A stretch of 25,801 nt of DNA, from positions 1 to 25,801 of the forward strand of contig NZ_JAYRMI010000060.1 of assembly GCF_041904905.1 (NCBI RefSeq). The letters are read 5' to 3'. Shown piece after piece: positions 8,455 through 16,032 of the stretch. The stretch comes from Zoogloea sp041904905 (GTDB lineage Bacteria; Pseudomonadota; Gammaproteobacteria; Burkholderiales; Rhodocyclaceae). The first letter of the stretch is position 1, and every line of letters starts with the position of its first letter. The notes beneath the pieces are model-generated. The model was not told the origin of the DNA and did not search any database. It worked only from the letters and a program-made list of their open reading frames with translations. Position numbers and translations under genes: made by a program.

Positions 8455-8470
8455 TGGCGCCGAATTTGCT
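8455..8470 (+). promoter_or_regulatory. Sigma-54-like promoter before the second liv binding-protein gene
   Basis: TGGCGCCGAATTTGCT matches TGGCACG-N4-TTGCW at 10 of 12 defined positions, with the essential GG and GC at correct spacing. The predicted start is about 8481, 29 bases before the ATG at 8510. It would let livK-livHMGF be induced separately from the first binding protein, for example under nitrogen limitation. Confidence 0.55.
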
Positions 8471-8509
8471 TGAATCGCCCTGCCTGAACCATCCAGAGGA
8501 GAAACCCGC

Positions 8510-9622
8510 ATGAAAATCACCCTTGTCGCCCTCGCCGTGCTCGGTCTTGGTGCATCCGCCGTGCAGGCCCAGGAAGTCGTCAAGCTCGGCACCGCCGCGC
8601 CCCTCACCGGCACCCAGTCGCACCTGGGCAAGGACATCGAGAACGGCGTGCGCCTCGCTGTCGAGGAATACAACGCCAAGGGCGTCACCCTGGGCGGCAA
8701 GAAGGTGAAGTTCGAGGTGATGGCCGAAGACGACGCGGCCGACCCCAAGACCGCCACCACCGTGGCCCAGCGTCTGGTGGATGCGGGCGTGAAGGGCGTG
8801 GTCGGCCACCTCAACTCGGGCGCCTCCATCCCCGCCTCGCGCATCTACAACGAAGGCGGCGTGCCGCAGGTGTCGCCGGCCTCCACCAACCCCCGGCTCA
8901 CCCAGCAGAACTTCAAGGCCACCTTCCGCACCATCGCCAACGACGTGCAGCAGGGCCTGGGCATCGGCAAGTACGCCGCTACCGTGCTGGGCAAGAAGGT
9001 CGCCATCATCGACGACCGCACCGCCTACGGCCAGGGCCTCGCCGACGAGGTGGAGAAGGCCGTCAAGGCCAGCGGCGGCAACGTGGTGACCCGCGAGTTC
9101 ACCAGCGACAAGGCCACCGACTTCCTCGCCATCCTCACCCGCATCAAGGGCAAGACGCCGGACGTGATCGTCTACAGCGGCATGGACACCCAGGGCGGCC
9201 CGATGCTCAAGCAGATCAAGCAGCTGGGCATCGCCGCCAAGTTCATCACCGGCGACGGCGGCTGCACCGGCGAGATCATCAAGCTGGCCGGCGACGCCAT
9301 CGGCCCCAATGCCTACTGCACTCAGCCGGGCCTGCCGCTCGACAAGATGCCGGGCGGCAAGGATTTCAACGCCCGCTTCAAGAAGCGCTTCAACGCCGAC
9401 GTGCAGATCTACGCGCCCTACGCCTACGACGCCGCCTCGGCGATCATCGAGGCCATGAAGGCCGCCAACTCGTCCGACCCGGCCAAGTACGCCCCGGCCA
9501 TCGGCAAGGTCAACTTCCCCGGCGTGATCGGCACCGTCGCCTTCGACGCCAAGGGCGACATCAAGGACGGCGCGGTCACCGTCTATCAGTTCAAGGGCGG
9601 CAAGTGGGAGGCGGTGCAGTAA
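8510..9622 (+). CDS. livK: Branched-chain amino acid ABC transporter, periplasmic binding protein 2
   Basis: 370 residues with a Sec signal peptide (MKITLVALAVLGLGASAVQA) and a strong site AGAGGAGAAA 7 bases before the ATG. It has the same fold and motifs as the preceding gene: LGTAAPLTGTQSHLGKD, GVVGHLNSGASIPAS, IDDRTAYGQGLAD, and the Cys pair GGCTGE...YCTQ. The two are paralogues from a tandem duplication, with one 56-base stretch (7530-7585 versus 8750-8805) differing at only two bases. It lies directly upstream of the permease and ATPase genes and is probably the main binding protein of this transporter, the other being an alternative with different ligand preference. Confidence 0.94.
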   Translation: MKITLVALAVLGLGASAVQAQEVVKLGTAAPLTGTQSHLGKDIENGVRLAVEEYNAKGVTLGGKKVKFEVMAEDDAADPKTATTVAQRLVDAGVKGVVGHLNSGASIPASRIYNEGGVPQVSPASTNPRLTQQNFKATFRTIANDVQQGLGIGKYAATVLGKKVAIIDDRTAYGQGLADEVEKAVKASGGNVVTREFTSDKATDFLAILTRIKGKTPDVIVYSGMDTQGGPMLKQIKQLGIAAKFITGDGGCTGEIIKLAGDAIGPNAYCTQPGLPLDKMPGGKDFNARFKKRFNADVQIYAPYAYDAASAIIEAMKAANSSDPAKYAPAIGKVNFPGVIGTVAFDAKGDIKDGAVTVYQFKGGKWEAVQ

Positions 9623-9643
9623 GCCGTCTCGCCTGAGCCCGCC

Positions 9644-9715
9644 GCAGGGGCGGCGCCTTTCGCCCGTCGCGCAGTTCGACGACCGCGGGCGGCTGTGTCC
9701 GCCCCTGCCTCTTTT
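9644..9715 (+). promoter_or_regulatory. Competing hairpins between livK and livH (attenuator-like)
   Basis: The segment CCGCCCCTGC (9699-9708) can pair with GCAGGGGCGG (9644-9653, 10 bp perfect) or, in its first six bases, with GGGCGG (9687-9692, 6-base loop). A short pyrimidine run with TTTT (9712-9715) follows. Stem-loops between binding-protein and permease genes commonly protect the upstream mRNA and lower downstream expression; that role is inferred here. Confidence 0.5.
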
Positions 9716-9736
9716 CAACCCTCACCGGTCGTTACC

Positions 9737-10669
9737 ATGGAAACCCTCCTCCAGCAAACCGTGAACGGCCTCGTGGTCGGCAGCGTGTATGCGCTGATCG
9801 CCCTCGGCTACACGATGGTCTACGGCATCCTCGGCCTCATCAACTTCGCCCACGGCGACGTGCTGATGGTTGGCGCCCTGGTGGCCCTCGAAGCCATCAG
9901 CCTGATCCAGACCCACTACCCCGACCTCGGCCTGGTGCCCACCCTCCTCGCCGGCCTGGGTGTGGCCGTGGTGGTGTGCATGATCCTCGGCTACACCATC
10001 GAGCGCACCGCCTACCGCCGCCTGCGCAACGCCCCGCGGCTGGCCCCGCTCATCACCGCCATCGGCGTCTCCTTCCTGCTCCAGACCCTTGCGATGATCG
10101 TCTGGGGCCGCAACTACCACACCTTCCCGCAGCTCGTTTCCACCACCCCCATCGAGCCGGTGGCCGGCGTGTTCATCACCCCGGTGCAGATCGTCATCCT
10201 CGTGGTGTCGGCGGTGCTGATGATCGGGCTGGTGCTGCTGGTCAATAAAACCCGCCTCGGCCGCGCCATGCGCGCCACCGCCGAAAACCACCGGGTCGCC
10301 AGCCTGATGGGCGTCGACACCAACAAGATCATCGCCGCCACCTTCGTCATCGGCTCGGCGCTGGCCGCGGTGGCCGGGGTGATGTACTCGTCCAACTACG
10401 GCATCGCCCACTACGCGATGGGCTTCATGCCCGGCCTCAAGGCCTTCACCGCGGCGGTGCTGGGCGGCATCGGCAACCTGGCGGGCGCGATGCTCGGCGG
10501 CATCGTGCTGGGGCTGGTGGAATCCATCGGCGCCGGCTACATCGAGGACATGAGCTTCGGCTTCCTCAACTCCAGCTACCAGGACATCTTCGCCTTCATC
10601 ATCCTCGGCATCGTGCTGATCTTCCGCCCCACCGGCCTGCTCGGCGAGCGCGTGGCCGACCGCGCCTGA
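9737..10669 (+). CDS. livH: Branched-chain amino acid ABC transporter permease LivH
   Basis: 310 residues, close to E. coli LivH (308). It is an inner-membrane permease with about eight hydrophobic segments, opening with the family signature LLQQTVNGLVVGSVYALIAL, then GYTMVYGILGLINFAHGD. The EAA-like loop that contacts the ATPase is around GRAMRATAENHRVASLMGVD. The ATG at 9737 is chosen because it gives the family N-terminus; a GTG at 9695 would add 14 unlikely residues inside a hairpin. The ribosome binding site is poor, which together with the upstream hairpins suggests lower expression than livK. Confidence 0.95.
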   Translation: METLLQQTVNGLVVGSVYALIALGYTMVYGILGLINFAHGDVLMVGALVALEAISLIQTHYPDLGLVPTLLAGLGVAVVVCMILGYTIERTAYRRLRNAPRLAPLITAIGVSFLLQTLAMIVWGRNYHTFPQLVSTTPIEPVAGVFITPVQIVILVVSAVLMIGLVLLVNKTRLGRAMRATAENHRVASLMGVDTNKIIAATFVIGSALAAVAGVMYSSNYGIAHYAMGFMPGLKAFTAAVLGGIGNLAGAMLGGIVLGLVESIGAGYIEDMSFGFLNSSYQDIFAFIILGIVLIFRPTGLLGERVADRA

Positions 10670-10683
10670 GGCAACCTCGAACC

Positions 10684-11784
10684 ATGAACGAACTCGCCCT
10701 CGCCATTCCGTATCTCGGCAAGCGCAACCCGGCGGCGGCCCGCTGGGTGGTGCTCGCCCTCGCCCTGGGCGCCCCGCTCATCGCCATGCTGTTCGGCAAG
10801 ACCTGGGTGCGCATCCTCGACTTCGCCATGCTCTACGTGATGCTGGCGATCGGCCTCAACCTCGTGGTGGGCTTTGCCGGCCTGCTCGATCTGGGCTACA
10901 TCGCCTTCTACGCGGTGGGCGCCTACACCTTCGCCTTCCTCGCCTCGCCCCATTTCGAGCTGCATCTGCCCTTCTGGCTGGTGCTGCCGATGGGGGCGGC
11001 CTTCGCGGCGCTGGCCGGGATCATCCTCGGCCTGCCCACCCTGCGGCTGCGGGGCGACTACCTCGCCATCGTCACCCTGGGCTTCGGCGAGATCGTGCGG
11101 ATCTTCATGAACAACCTCAACCACCCGATCAACATCACCAACGGGCCCCAGGGCATCAACATGATCGACCCGCTGGTGCTGTTCGGCTGGGACATCTCGC
11201 GGCCCCTCAAGGTGGGCGACGAGATCACCATCAACTCGCTGTTCCTGTACTACTACGTGTTCCTCGCCTTCGTGGCGCTGTCGGTGCTGCTGGTGCAGCG
11301 CCTGCAGGTGTCGCGGGTGGGCCGGGCGTGGGCGGCGATCCGCGACGACGAGCTGGCCGCCAAGGCCATCGGCATCAACACCCGCAACATGAAGCTGCTG
11401 GCCTTCTCGCTGGGTGCCACCTTCGGCGGCGTGTCGGGCGGGCTGTTCGCGGCCTTCCAGGGCTTCGTGTCGCCCGAGAGCTTCTCGCTGATGGAATCCA
11501 TCGCCGTGCTCACCATGATCGTCTTCGGCGGCATGGGCAACCTGGCCGGCGTGATCGTCGGCGCGCTGGCCCTCACCGCGCTGCCCGAAGTGCTGCGCTA
11601 CGTGGCGGTGCCGGTACAGCAGGCGGTGTTCGACAAGGTCATCCTCGACCCCGAAGTGCTGCGCATGCTGCTCCTGTCCCTGGCGATGATCTTCATGATG
11701 CTGCTGCGCCCGGCGGGCCTGATCCCCGCCCACAGCCGCTACTCCAGGCCCGAGCTGGTGGTGGGCAAGGAGGCCGGCCGGTGA
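10684..11784 (+). CDS. livM: Branched-chain amino acid ABC transporter permease LivM
   Basis: 366 residues, an inner-membrane partner of LivH. The N-terminal segment is followed by FAMLYVMLAIGLNLVVGFAGLLDLGYIAFYAVGAYT, the hallmark of LivM, and a coupling loop GRAWAAIRDDELAAKAIGIN for LivG/LivF. It has more membrane segments and a longer N-terminus than LivH, as usual. It starts 14 bases after livH with GAGG about 10 bases upstream, and its TGA overlaps the livG GTG (GTGA), so livM and livG are translationally coupled. Confidence 0.95.
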   Translation: MNELALAIPYLGKRNPAAARWVVLALALGAPLIAMLFGKTWVRILDFAMLYVMLAIGLNLVVGFAGLLDLGYIAFYAVGAYTFAFLASPHFELHLPFWLVLPMGAAFAALAGIILGLPTLRLRGDYLAIVTLGFGEIVRIFMNNLNHPINITNGPQGINMIDPLVLFGWDISRPLKVGDEITINSLFLYYYVFLAFVALSVLLVQRLQVSRVGRAWAAIRDDELAAKAIGINTRNMKLLAFSLGATFGGVSGGLFAAFQGFVSPESFSLMESIAVLTMIVFGGMGNLAGVIVGALALTALPEVLRYVAVPVQQAVFDKVILDPEVLRMLLLSLAMIFMMLLRPAGLIPAHSRYSRPELVVGKEAGR

Positions 11785-12569
11785 TTACCCTGCTCGAAGC
11801 CAAGCACGTCACCAAGCGCTTCGGTGGCCTCACCGCGCTGTCCGACGTGTCGCTCACCATCCGCAAGGGCGAGGTGTACGGCCTCATCGGCCCCAATGGC
11901 GCCGGCAAGACCACCTTCTTCAACGTGCTCACCGGCGCCTATGTGCCCGACGAGGGCGAGCTGGTCTTCGGCGGCACCGAGCTGCCCACCGGCAAGCCGC
12001 ACCGGGTGGTGGCCGCCGGCATCGCCCGCACCTTCCAGAACATCCGCCTGTTCCGCGAGATGACCGCCCTGGAAAACGTGATGGCCGGCCACCACATCCG
12101 CTCCCGCGCCAACCCCCTCTCGATCCTGCTGCAGACCCGCAAGGCGAAGGAGGAGGAACATCTGATTACCGAGCGCGCCTTCGAGCTGCTCCGCTACGTG
12201 GGCATCGAGCGCTTCGCCGACATCGTGTCCAAGAACCTCTCCTACGGCGACCAGCGCCGCCTCGAGATCGCCCGTGCGCTGGCCACCGAGCCCCAGCTGC
12301 TGGCGCTGGACGAACCCGCCGCCGGCATGAACGCCACCGAAACTGCCAAGCTCCGCGAGCTGGTGCAGACCATCCGCCACGACGGCGTCACCGTGCTCCT
12401 CATCGAGCACGACGTGAAGCTGGTGATGGGCCTGTGCGATCGCCTTGCGGTGCTCGACTTCGGCAAGAAGATCGCCGAGGACGTGCCCGCCGTGGTGCAG
12501 CAGAACGACGCCGTGATCGCCGCCTACCTGGGCGGCCACGGCACGGCCAAGGCGGGGGCGGCGGCATGA
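11781..12569 (+). CDS. livG: Branched-chain amino acid ABC transporter ATP-binding protein LivG
   Basis: 262 residues from a GTG at 11781 that overlaps the livM stop. ABC ATPase with Walker A GPNGAGKTT, Q-loop in TFQNIRLF, signature LSYGDQRRLEIARAL (Y replacing the usual G in LSGGQ, as is common in LivG), Walker B LLALDEPAAGMN and switch histidine in LIEHDVKLVM. The AAGMN after Walker B and the insertion around residues 110-130 are typical of LivG. It energises uptake with LivF at the cytoplasmic face of LivH/LivM. Its stop overlaps the livF ATG (ATGA). Confidence 0.96.
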   Translation: MITLLEAKHVTKRFGGLTALSDVSLTIRKGEVYGLIGPNGAGKTTFFNVLTGAYVPDEGELVFGGTELPTGKPHRVVAAGIARTFQNIRLFREMTALENVMAGHHIRSRANPLSILLQTRKAKEEEHLITERAFELLRYVGIERFADIVSKNLSYGDQRRLEIARALATEPQLLALDEPAAGMNATETAKLRELVQTIRHDGVTVLLIEHDVKLVMGLCDRLAVLDFGKKIAEDVPAVVQQNDAVIAAYLGGHGTAKAGAAA

Positions 12570-13285
12570 GCACTCCAATCCTGCAACTGCGCGACCTGCG
12601 CATCGCCTACGGCGCCATCGAGGCCGTCAAGGGCATCGATCTGGTGCTGGCCGAAGGCGAGCTGGTGTCGCTGATCGGCGCCAACGGCGCGGGCAAGACC
12701 ACCACCCTCAACGCCATCGCCGGCACCCTGCCCATCGCCGGCGGCGAGCTGCTGTATGCCGGCCAGCGCATCGAAAAGCTGCCCGCCCACAAGCGCCTGC
12801 GCCAGGGCCTCGCGCTGGTGCCCGAAGGGCGCGGCATCTTCACCCGCCTCACGGTGGAGGAGAACCTGCGCATGGGCGCCTACTGCCGGCGCGACGCCGA
12901 CGCCGTCGAGGCCGACCTGGAGCGGGTGTTCGCCATGCTGCCGCGGGTCAAGGAGCGGCTCCAGCAGGTGGCCGGCACCCTGTCGGGCGGCGAGCAGCAG
13001 ATGGTCGCCATCGGCCGCGCGCTGCTGTCGCGGCCCAGGCTGCTGCTCCTCGACGAGCCGTCGATGGGCCTCGCGCCGCTGGTGGTCGAAAAGATCTTCG
13101 AGGTGATCCGTTCGGTGGCCGCCGAGGGCGTGACCATCCTGCTGGTGGAGCAGAACGCCAACCTGGCGCTGGAGTTCTCCCAGCGGGCCTACGTGATGGA
13201 ATCCGGCCGCATCACCCTCACCGGCTCGGGCGATGCGCTGCTGGCCGACCCGAAGGTGCGCGCCGCCTATCTGGGCGAGGTGTAG
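12566..13285 (+). CDS. livF: Branched-chain amino acid ABC transporter ATP-binding protein LivF
   Basis: 239 residues, the usual LivF length. Walker A GANGAGKTTT, Q-loop region LVPEGRGIF (a LivF hallmark), signature LSGGEQQMVAIGRAL, Walker B LLLLDEPSMGLAP, and switch histidine position occupied by Q in LLVEQNANLAL, as is normal for LivF. It is translationally coupled to livG and is the last gene of the liv operon, with a terminator-like structure at its end. Confidence 0.96.
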   Translation: MSTPILQLRDLRIAYGAIEAVKGIDLVLAEGELVSLIGANGAGKTTTLNAIAGTLPIAGGELLYAGQRIEKLPAHKRLRQGLALVPEGRGIFTRLTVEENLRMGAYCRRDADAVEADLERVFAMLPRVKERLQQVAGTLSGGEQQMVAIGRALLSRPRLLLLDEPSMGLAPLVVEKIFEVIRSVAAEGVTILLVEQNANLALEFSQRAYVMESGRITLTGSGDALLADPKVRAAYLGEV

Positions 13286-13308
13286 GGCGGCGCGTGTCGG
13301 CGTTTTTT
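13259..13308 (+). terminator. Probable terminator at the end of the liv operon
   Basis: CGCGCCGCC (13259-13267) pairs perfectly with GGCGGCGCG (13286-13294) across the livF stop codon, and a run of six T residues (13303-13308) follows 8 bases later. The gap to the T-run is longer than ideal, hence moderate confidence. Confidence 0.4.
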
Positions 13309-13375
13309 ACACGGACGCCCATTTTGGGTTGCTGTGTTTGGCGGCACGTGGCGCCGTGTCAGGTTTTTCACGGTC

Positions 13376-13391
13376 TGGTGCGTAAATTGCT
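13376..13391 (+). promoter_or_regulatory. Sigma-54-like promoter of the PEP-CTERM protein gene
   Basis: TGGTGCGTAAATTGCT matches TGGCACG-N4-TTGCW at 10 of 12 defined positions, including GG and TTGCT, at correct spacing. The predicted start near 13402 leaves a 58-base leader. RpoN control with the PrsK/PrsR two-component system is known for PEP-CTERM genes in floc-forming Zoogloea. Upstream, ACACGGACGCC (13308-13318) and GGCGCCGTGT (13350-13359) form an imperfect dyad that could be an activator site. Confidence 0.55.
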
Positions 13392-13459
13392 TGAAGTTCT
13401 GTCGGCGGCTGCATGTCTGGCGCAGTCGCCCACAGACGACAACAATAACGGAGCAGAGC

Positions 13460-14107
13460 ATGGCTCTCCTGCGCACCCTCAACCCGATGTTCCGCCTGGC
13501 GGGCCTGGCCTGGCTGGCCATGGCCGCGATGGCGCCGCTGCCTGCGGCTGGCGCCGTGGCCCCCACGATCCACCTGCCGGTTGCCGCAACCGACAGCGGC
13601 TTCCGGTTCGACATTCCCGTCCTCGCCGGCCAAACCTATTTCATCGATCCGCCGGTGGCGATTGGCTATACCTATGCCATCGGTGCCGGCGACCCGAGCT
13701 TCCGCTCGGTGCTGCTGCCCGTGGGCGTGGGCGACGGGCTGTTCGACCTGTTCACCTTCGACCCCGCCGGCACGCCGCTGCTGGCGGTGCACGATCTGCC
13801 GGGCGGCGTGGCCTACGATTTTGGCCCGGCGGGGGTCGAGCGTTTCCGGGTGGGCGGCATCGAGGTCGCCGCCGGCCTCGACCCGGCCAGCCCGACGGCC
13901 TTCGTGGCCGGCCTTGGTTTCACCGGGGCGGGGCGCTTCACCGGCACCCAGACGCCCCTCGTCGTGGCGGTCTCGGAGCCGGCCCTGGGCACCCTGCTGC
14001 TCCTGGGCATGGGGCTGCTGGTCCTGTCCCGGTGGCGTCTGGGCACCCGGGCGCGGCGCCCTGCCGGCGGCAAGCTGACGAAAGGCTTTTTCCGGTCTAG
14101 GCTGTAA
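13460..14107 (+). CDS. PEP-CTERM-type exported surface protein
   Basis: 215 residues from the ATG at 13460 (GGAG about 7 bases upstream; a longer in-frame start would remove the signal peptide from the N-terminus). It has a signal peptide with cleavage near AAGA at residue 32, a middle rich in Gly, Pro and aromatic residues without Cys, and a C-terminal sorting signal: VSEPALGTLLLLGMGLL, a hydrophobic helix, then an Arg-rich tail (RWRLGTRARRP). The sorting motif is SEP instead of PEP. Proteins of this type are processed by exosortase (EpsH/XrtA) and released to the surface or exopolysaccharide matrix. No exosortase is in the window. The function of the mature domain is unknown. About 20 residues extend past the Arg cluster, which is slightly long for the family. 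Confidence 0.75.
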   Translation: MALLRTLNPMFRLAGLAWLAMAAMAPLPAAGAVAPTIHLPVAATDSGFRFDIPVLAGQTYFIDPPVAIGYTYAIGAGDPSFRSVLLPVGVGDGLFDLFTFDPAGTPLLAVHDLPGGVAYDFGPAGVERFRVGGIEVAAGLDPASPTAFVAGLGFTGAGRFTGTQTPLVVAVSEPALGTLLLLGMGLLVLSRWRLGTRARRPAGGKLTKGFFRSRL

Positions 14108-14136
14108 GCGTAGCCATCCGCGTTTCCTCCCCTGGC

Positions 14137-14640
14137 ATGTCCGTTTCCGCGCTCGGGGCCGCATCCGCCCCTACCCTTTCGTCGGGCGCCGCCTCCCGGG
14201 CGGCGGGGGCGGGCTTGTCCGATGCCGAGCAGCAACTGGTGAGCCGGCTGGCGGCGCGGGATCGGCTTGTGCGCGCCCACGAAGCCGCGCATCTGGCCGC
14301 CGGCGCGGGCCTCATCACCCGGGGCGCCAGCTTCACCTACGAGACCGGCCCTGACGGAAAGCGATACGCCGTAGGCGGCGAAGTGGGTATAGATGTATCA
14401 AAAGGCCGCACGCCGGAGGACACCCTCGCCCGGGCCGAGCGCATCCGCGCGGCAGCCCTGGCGCCCGCCGACCCCTCCGCCCAGGATCGTCAGGTGGCGT
14501 CCGAGGCCGCCCGGATGGCGGCCGAGGCCCGGCTGGAGATCGCCGCCGCCGCGCCGGCAGCGGCGTCCGGCACGCGCGGGGCCGGGGCCTATGCGGGGGC
14601 GGCCGGGGTGCCCGGCGGGCAGGTGGATGTCTGGGCCTGA
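14137..14640 (+). CDS. HEAAH-motif protein, SprA-related putative metalloprotease family
   Basis: 167 residues. The conserved core is DRLVRAHEAAHLAAGAGLITRG (residues about 42-63), with a zincin-type HExxH motif (HEAAH), then SFTYETGPDGKRYAVGGEVGIDVS. This is the pattern of the SprA-related family found in many proteobacteria, whose function is not established. The N-terminus is Ala/Ser-rich and the C-terminus is Ala/Gly-rich low complexity with several EAARMAAEAR-like helices. There is no signal peptide or membrane segment. The ribosome binding site is weak. It sits 29 bases after the PEP-CTERM gene and may share its transcript. Confidence 0.75.
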   Translation: MSVSALGAASAPTLSSGAASRAAGAGLSDAEQQLVSRLAARDRLVRAHEAAHLAAGAGLITRGASFTYETGPDGKRYAVGGEVGIDVSKGRTPEDTLARAERIRAAALAPADPSAQDRQVASEAARMAAEARLEIAAAAPAAASGTRGAGAYAGAAGVPGGQVDVWA

Positions 14641-14679
14641 GCCCGGCCGCCGCCGCTGCGATCAGCCCGCCGGCCGGGC
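14641..14679. terminator. Possible bidirectional terminator stem between convergent genes
   Basis: GCCCGGCCG (14641-14649) and CGGCCGGGC (14671-14679) are perfect complements with a 21-base spacer, lying exactly at the junction of two convergent genes. No T-run follows on either strand, so it is a weak call. Confidence 0.35.
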
Positions 14680-15372
14680 AACCCATTCCACCAGATGCCA
14701 GCGCCCCGGGGCGATGGGCCACACCGCGTAGCGTCGCGGGCCGGGGCCGCCCAGCCCGAAGGTGGCGTGGTCCGCGAGCGGCAGCTCGCCGCCGTCCCAG
14801 AACCGGGCCAGCACGTCGGGGAGCGCCGCGGCGTCGGGCAGGCTGCAGGGGGTGCTGCGGGCCGGGGGCACGGCGGTGGAGATCGCGTCGTGGTAGCTCG
14901 CCCAGGGCCGGCCGGCGAGGTGGCGGGCGATCGGCGTGGCCCAGTCGGCGGCGGGCGCGCTCACCTGACCGAGGACGTTGGAGAACAGGATCGCCGCATC
15001 CGGGAAACGGTCGGCGAGCCGCGCCAGCCCGTCGGCGTCGCGCAGGCAGTCGAGGCGGTCGAAGCGGAGCCGGGCGGCGTCGGGCCGGCGGCGCAGCAGC
15101 CAGCGGGCGAGCGGGTCCGGCTCCAGTGCCGTGACGCGCTCGAAGCGGGCGAGAAAGCCGTCCGGCAGGGCGTAGCCGGCGTTGGGGCCGACGATCGCCA
15201 GGTGGGCCCGCGGTGGCTGCCAGCCCGCCAGCCAGTCGGCCACCGCGGCATGGAAGGGCGCCCACAGCCGGCGGCGATGGCGCGCCGCGCGCAGGTGATA
15301 GACCAGCCCGCCGGTGGGGTCGAGGAGCTGGTCGCGGAGCGCCGGGAGGGCGGGGGGCAGGGGTGCGGTCAC
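14662..15372 (-). CDS. Conserved hypothetical protein, methyltransferase-like N-terminal region
   Basis: 236 residues from a GTG at 15372; there is no ATG near the N-terminus. The stretch LAIVGPNAGYALPDGFLARFERVTALEPDPLARWLLRRR (residues about 58-96) looks like the first part of a Rossmann-type SAM-binding fold, with a Gly-rich turn followed by an acidic residue at the end of strand 2 (ALEPD). Further on are AAILFSNVLGQV and a C-terminal WHLVEWV. I do not recognise a named family and no catalytic motif is diagnostic. It is very rich in Ala and Arg. A CATAAT -10-like hexamer at 15382-15387 lies only about 10 bases before the GTG, which would give an almost leaderless message. It converges on the HEAAH gene. 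Confidence 0.7.
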   Translation of the reverse strand: MTAPLPPALPALRDQLLDPTGGLVYHLRAARHRRRLWAPFHAAVADWLAGWQPPRAHLAIVGPNAGYALPDGFLARFERVTALEPDPLARWLLRRRPDAARLRFDRLDCLRDADGLARLADRFPDAAILFSNVLGQVSAPAADWATPIARHLAGRPWASYHDAISTAVPPARSTPCSLPDAAALPDVLARFWDGGELPLADHATFGLGGPGPRRYAVWPIAPGRWHLVEWVARPAG

Positions 15373-15469
15373 GATGCCGCGATTATGCCGGAGGCGGCCG
15401 CCGGGGGCTGGTCAGGGGGGCGGGCGAATGCCATGCTTGCAGCTTTGGCCATTACCCGGAGCCCCCGGC

Positions 15470-16015
15470 ATGAACGATCCGCTGCACGAAGAACAACTGA
15501 CCTCCGAACCGGCCTTCCAGGGCCGCCTGCTCAAGGTCTTCCGCGACGAGGTGAAGCTGCCCGACGGCAAGACCGGCGTGCGCGAGTACATCAAGCATCC
15601 GGGGGCGGTGGTGGTGATCCCGGTGTGCGCCGACGGCCGGCTGATCTTCGAGCGCCAGTTCCGCTACCCGCTGCGCCGGGCGTTTCTGGAGCTGCCCGCC
15701 GGCAAGCTCGACCCCGACGAGGACATCCTGGCCTGCGCCCGCCGCGAGCTGCAGGAGGAGACCGGCTACGTGGGCGAGGACTGGCGTCACCTGGGGGTGA
15801 TGCACCCCTGCATCGGCTATTCGGACGAGCGCATCGAGATTTTCTTCGCCGCCGGGCTCCGGCACGTGGGGCACTCGTGGGACGAGGGCGAGTTCATGGA
15901 GATCGTCTATCTCACCCTGGACGAGGCGCGGGCCGCGGTGTTCGACGGGCGCATCACCGACGGCAAGACGATCGCGGCCTTGTACTGGGCCGAGCGGGAG
16001 CTGCGCGGGGCCTGA
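15470..16015 (+). CDS. NUDIX hydrolase, ADP-ribose pyrophosphatase type
   Basis: 181 residues from the ATG at 15470 (GGAG about 9 bases upstream). The complete NUDIX box is GKLDPDEDILACARRELQEETGY, fitting Gx5Ex7REUxEExGU. The preceding RQFRYPLRRAFLELPAGK is typical of the ADP-ribose/ADP-sugar pyrophosphatase branch, which hydrolyses ADP-ribose to AMP and ribose 5-phosphate with Mg2+. It is cytoplasmic, a single gene convergent with the ceramidase-family gene. The substrate is inferred from family resemblance. Confidence 0.9.
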   Translation: MNDPLHEEQLTSEPAFQGRLLKVFRDEVKLPDGKTGVREYIKHPGAVVVIPVCADGRLIFERQFRYPLRRAFLELPAGKLDPDEDILACARRELQEETGYVGEDWRHLGVMHPCIGYSDERIEIFFAAGLRHVGHSWDEGEFMEIVYLTLDEARAAVFDGRITDGKTIAALYWAERELRGA

Positions 16016-16032
16016 GGGCCGCCTCGCCGGCG

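Noticed and set aside
7167..9718. Two long minus-strand open frames opposite the liv binding protein genes
   Set aside because: The two resemble each other only because the sense genes are paralogues; no domain and poor starts.
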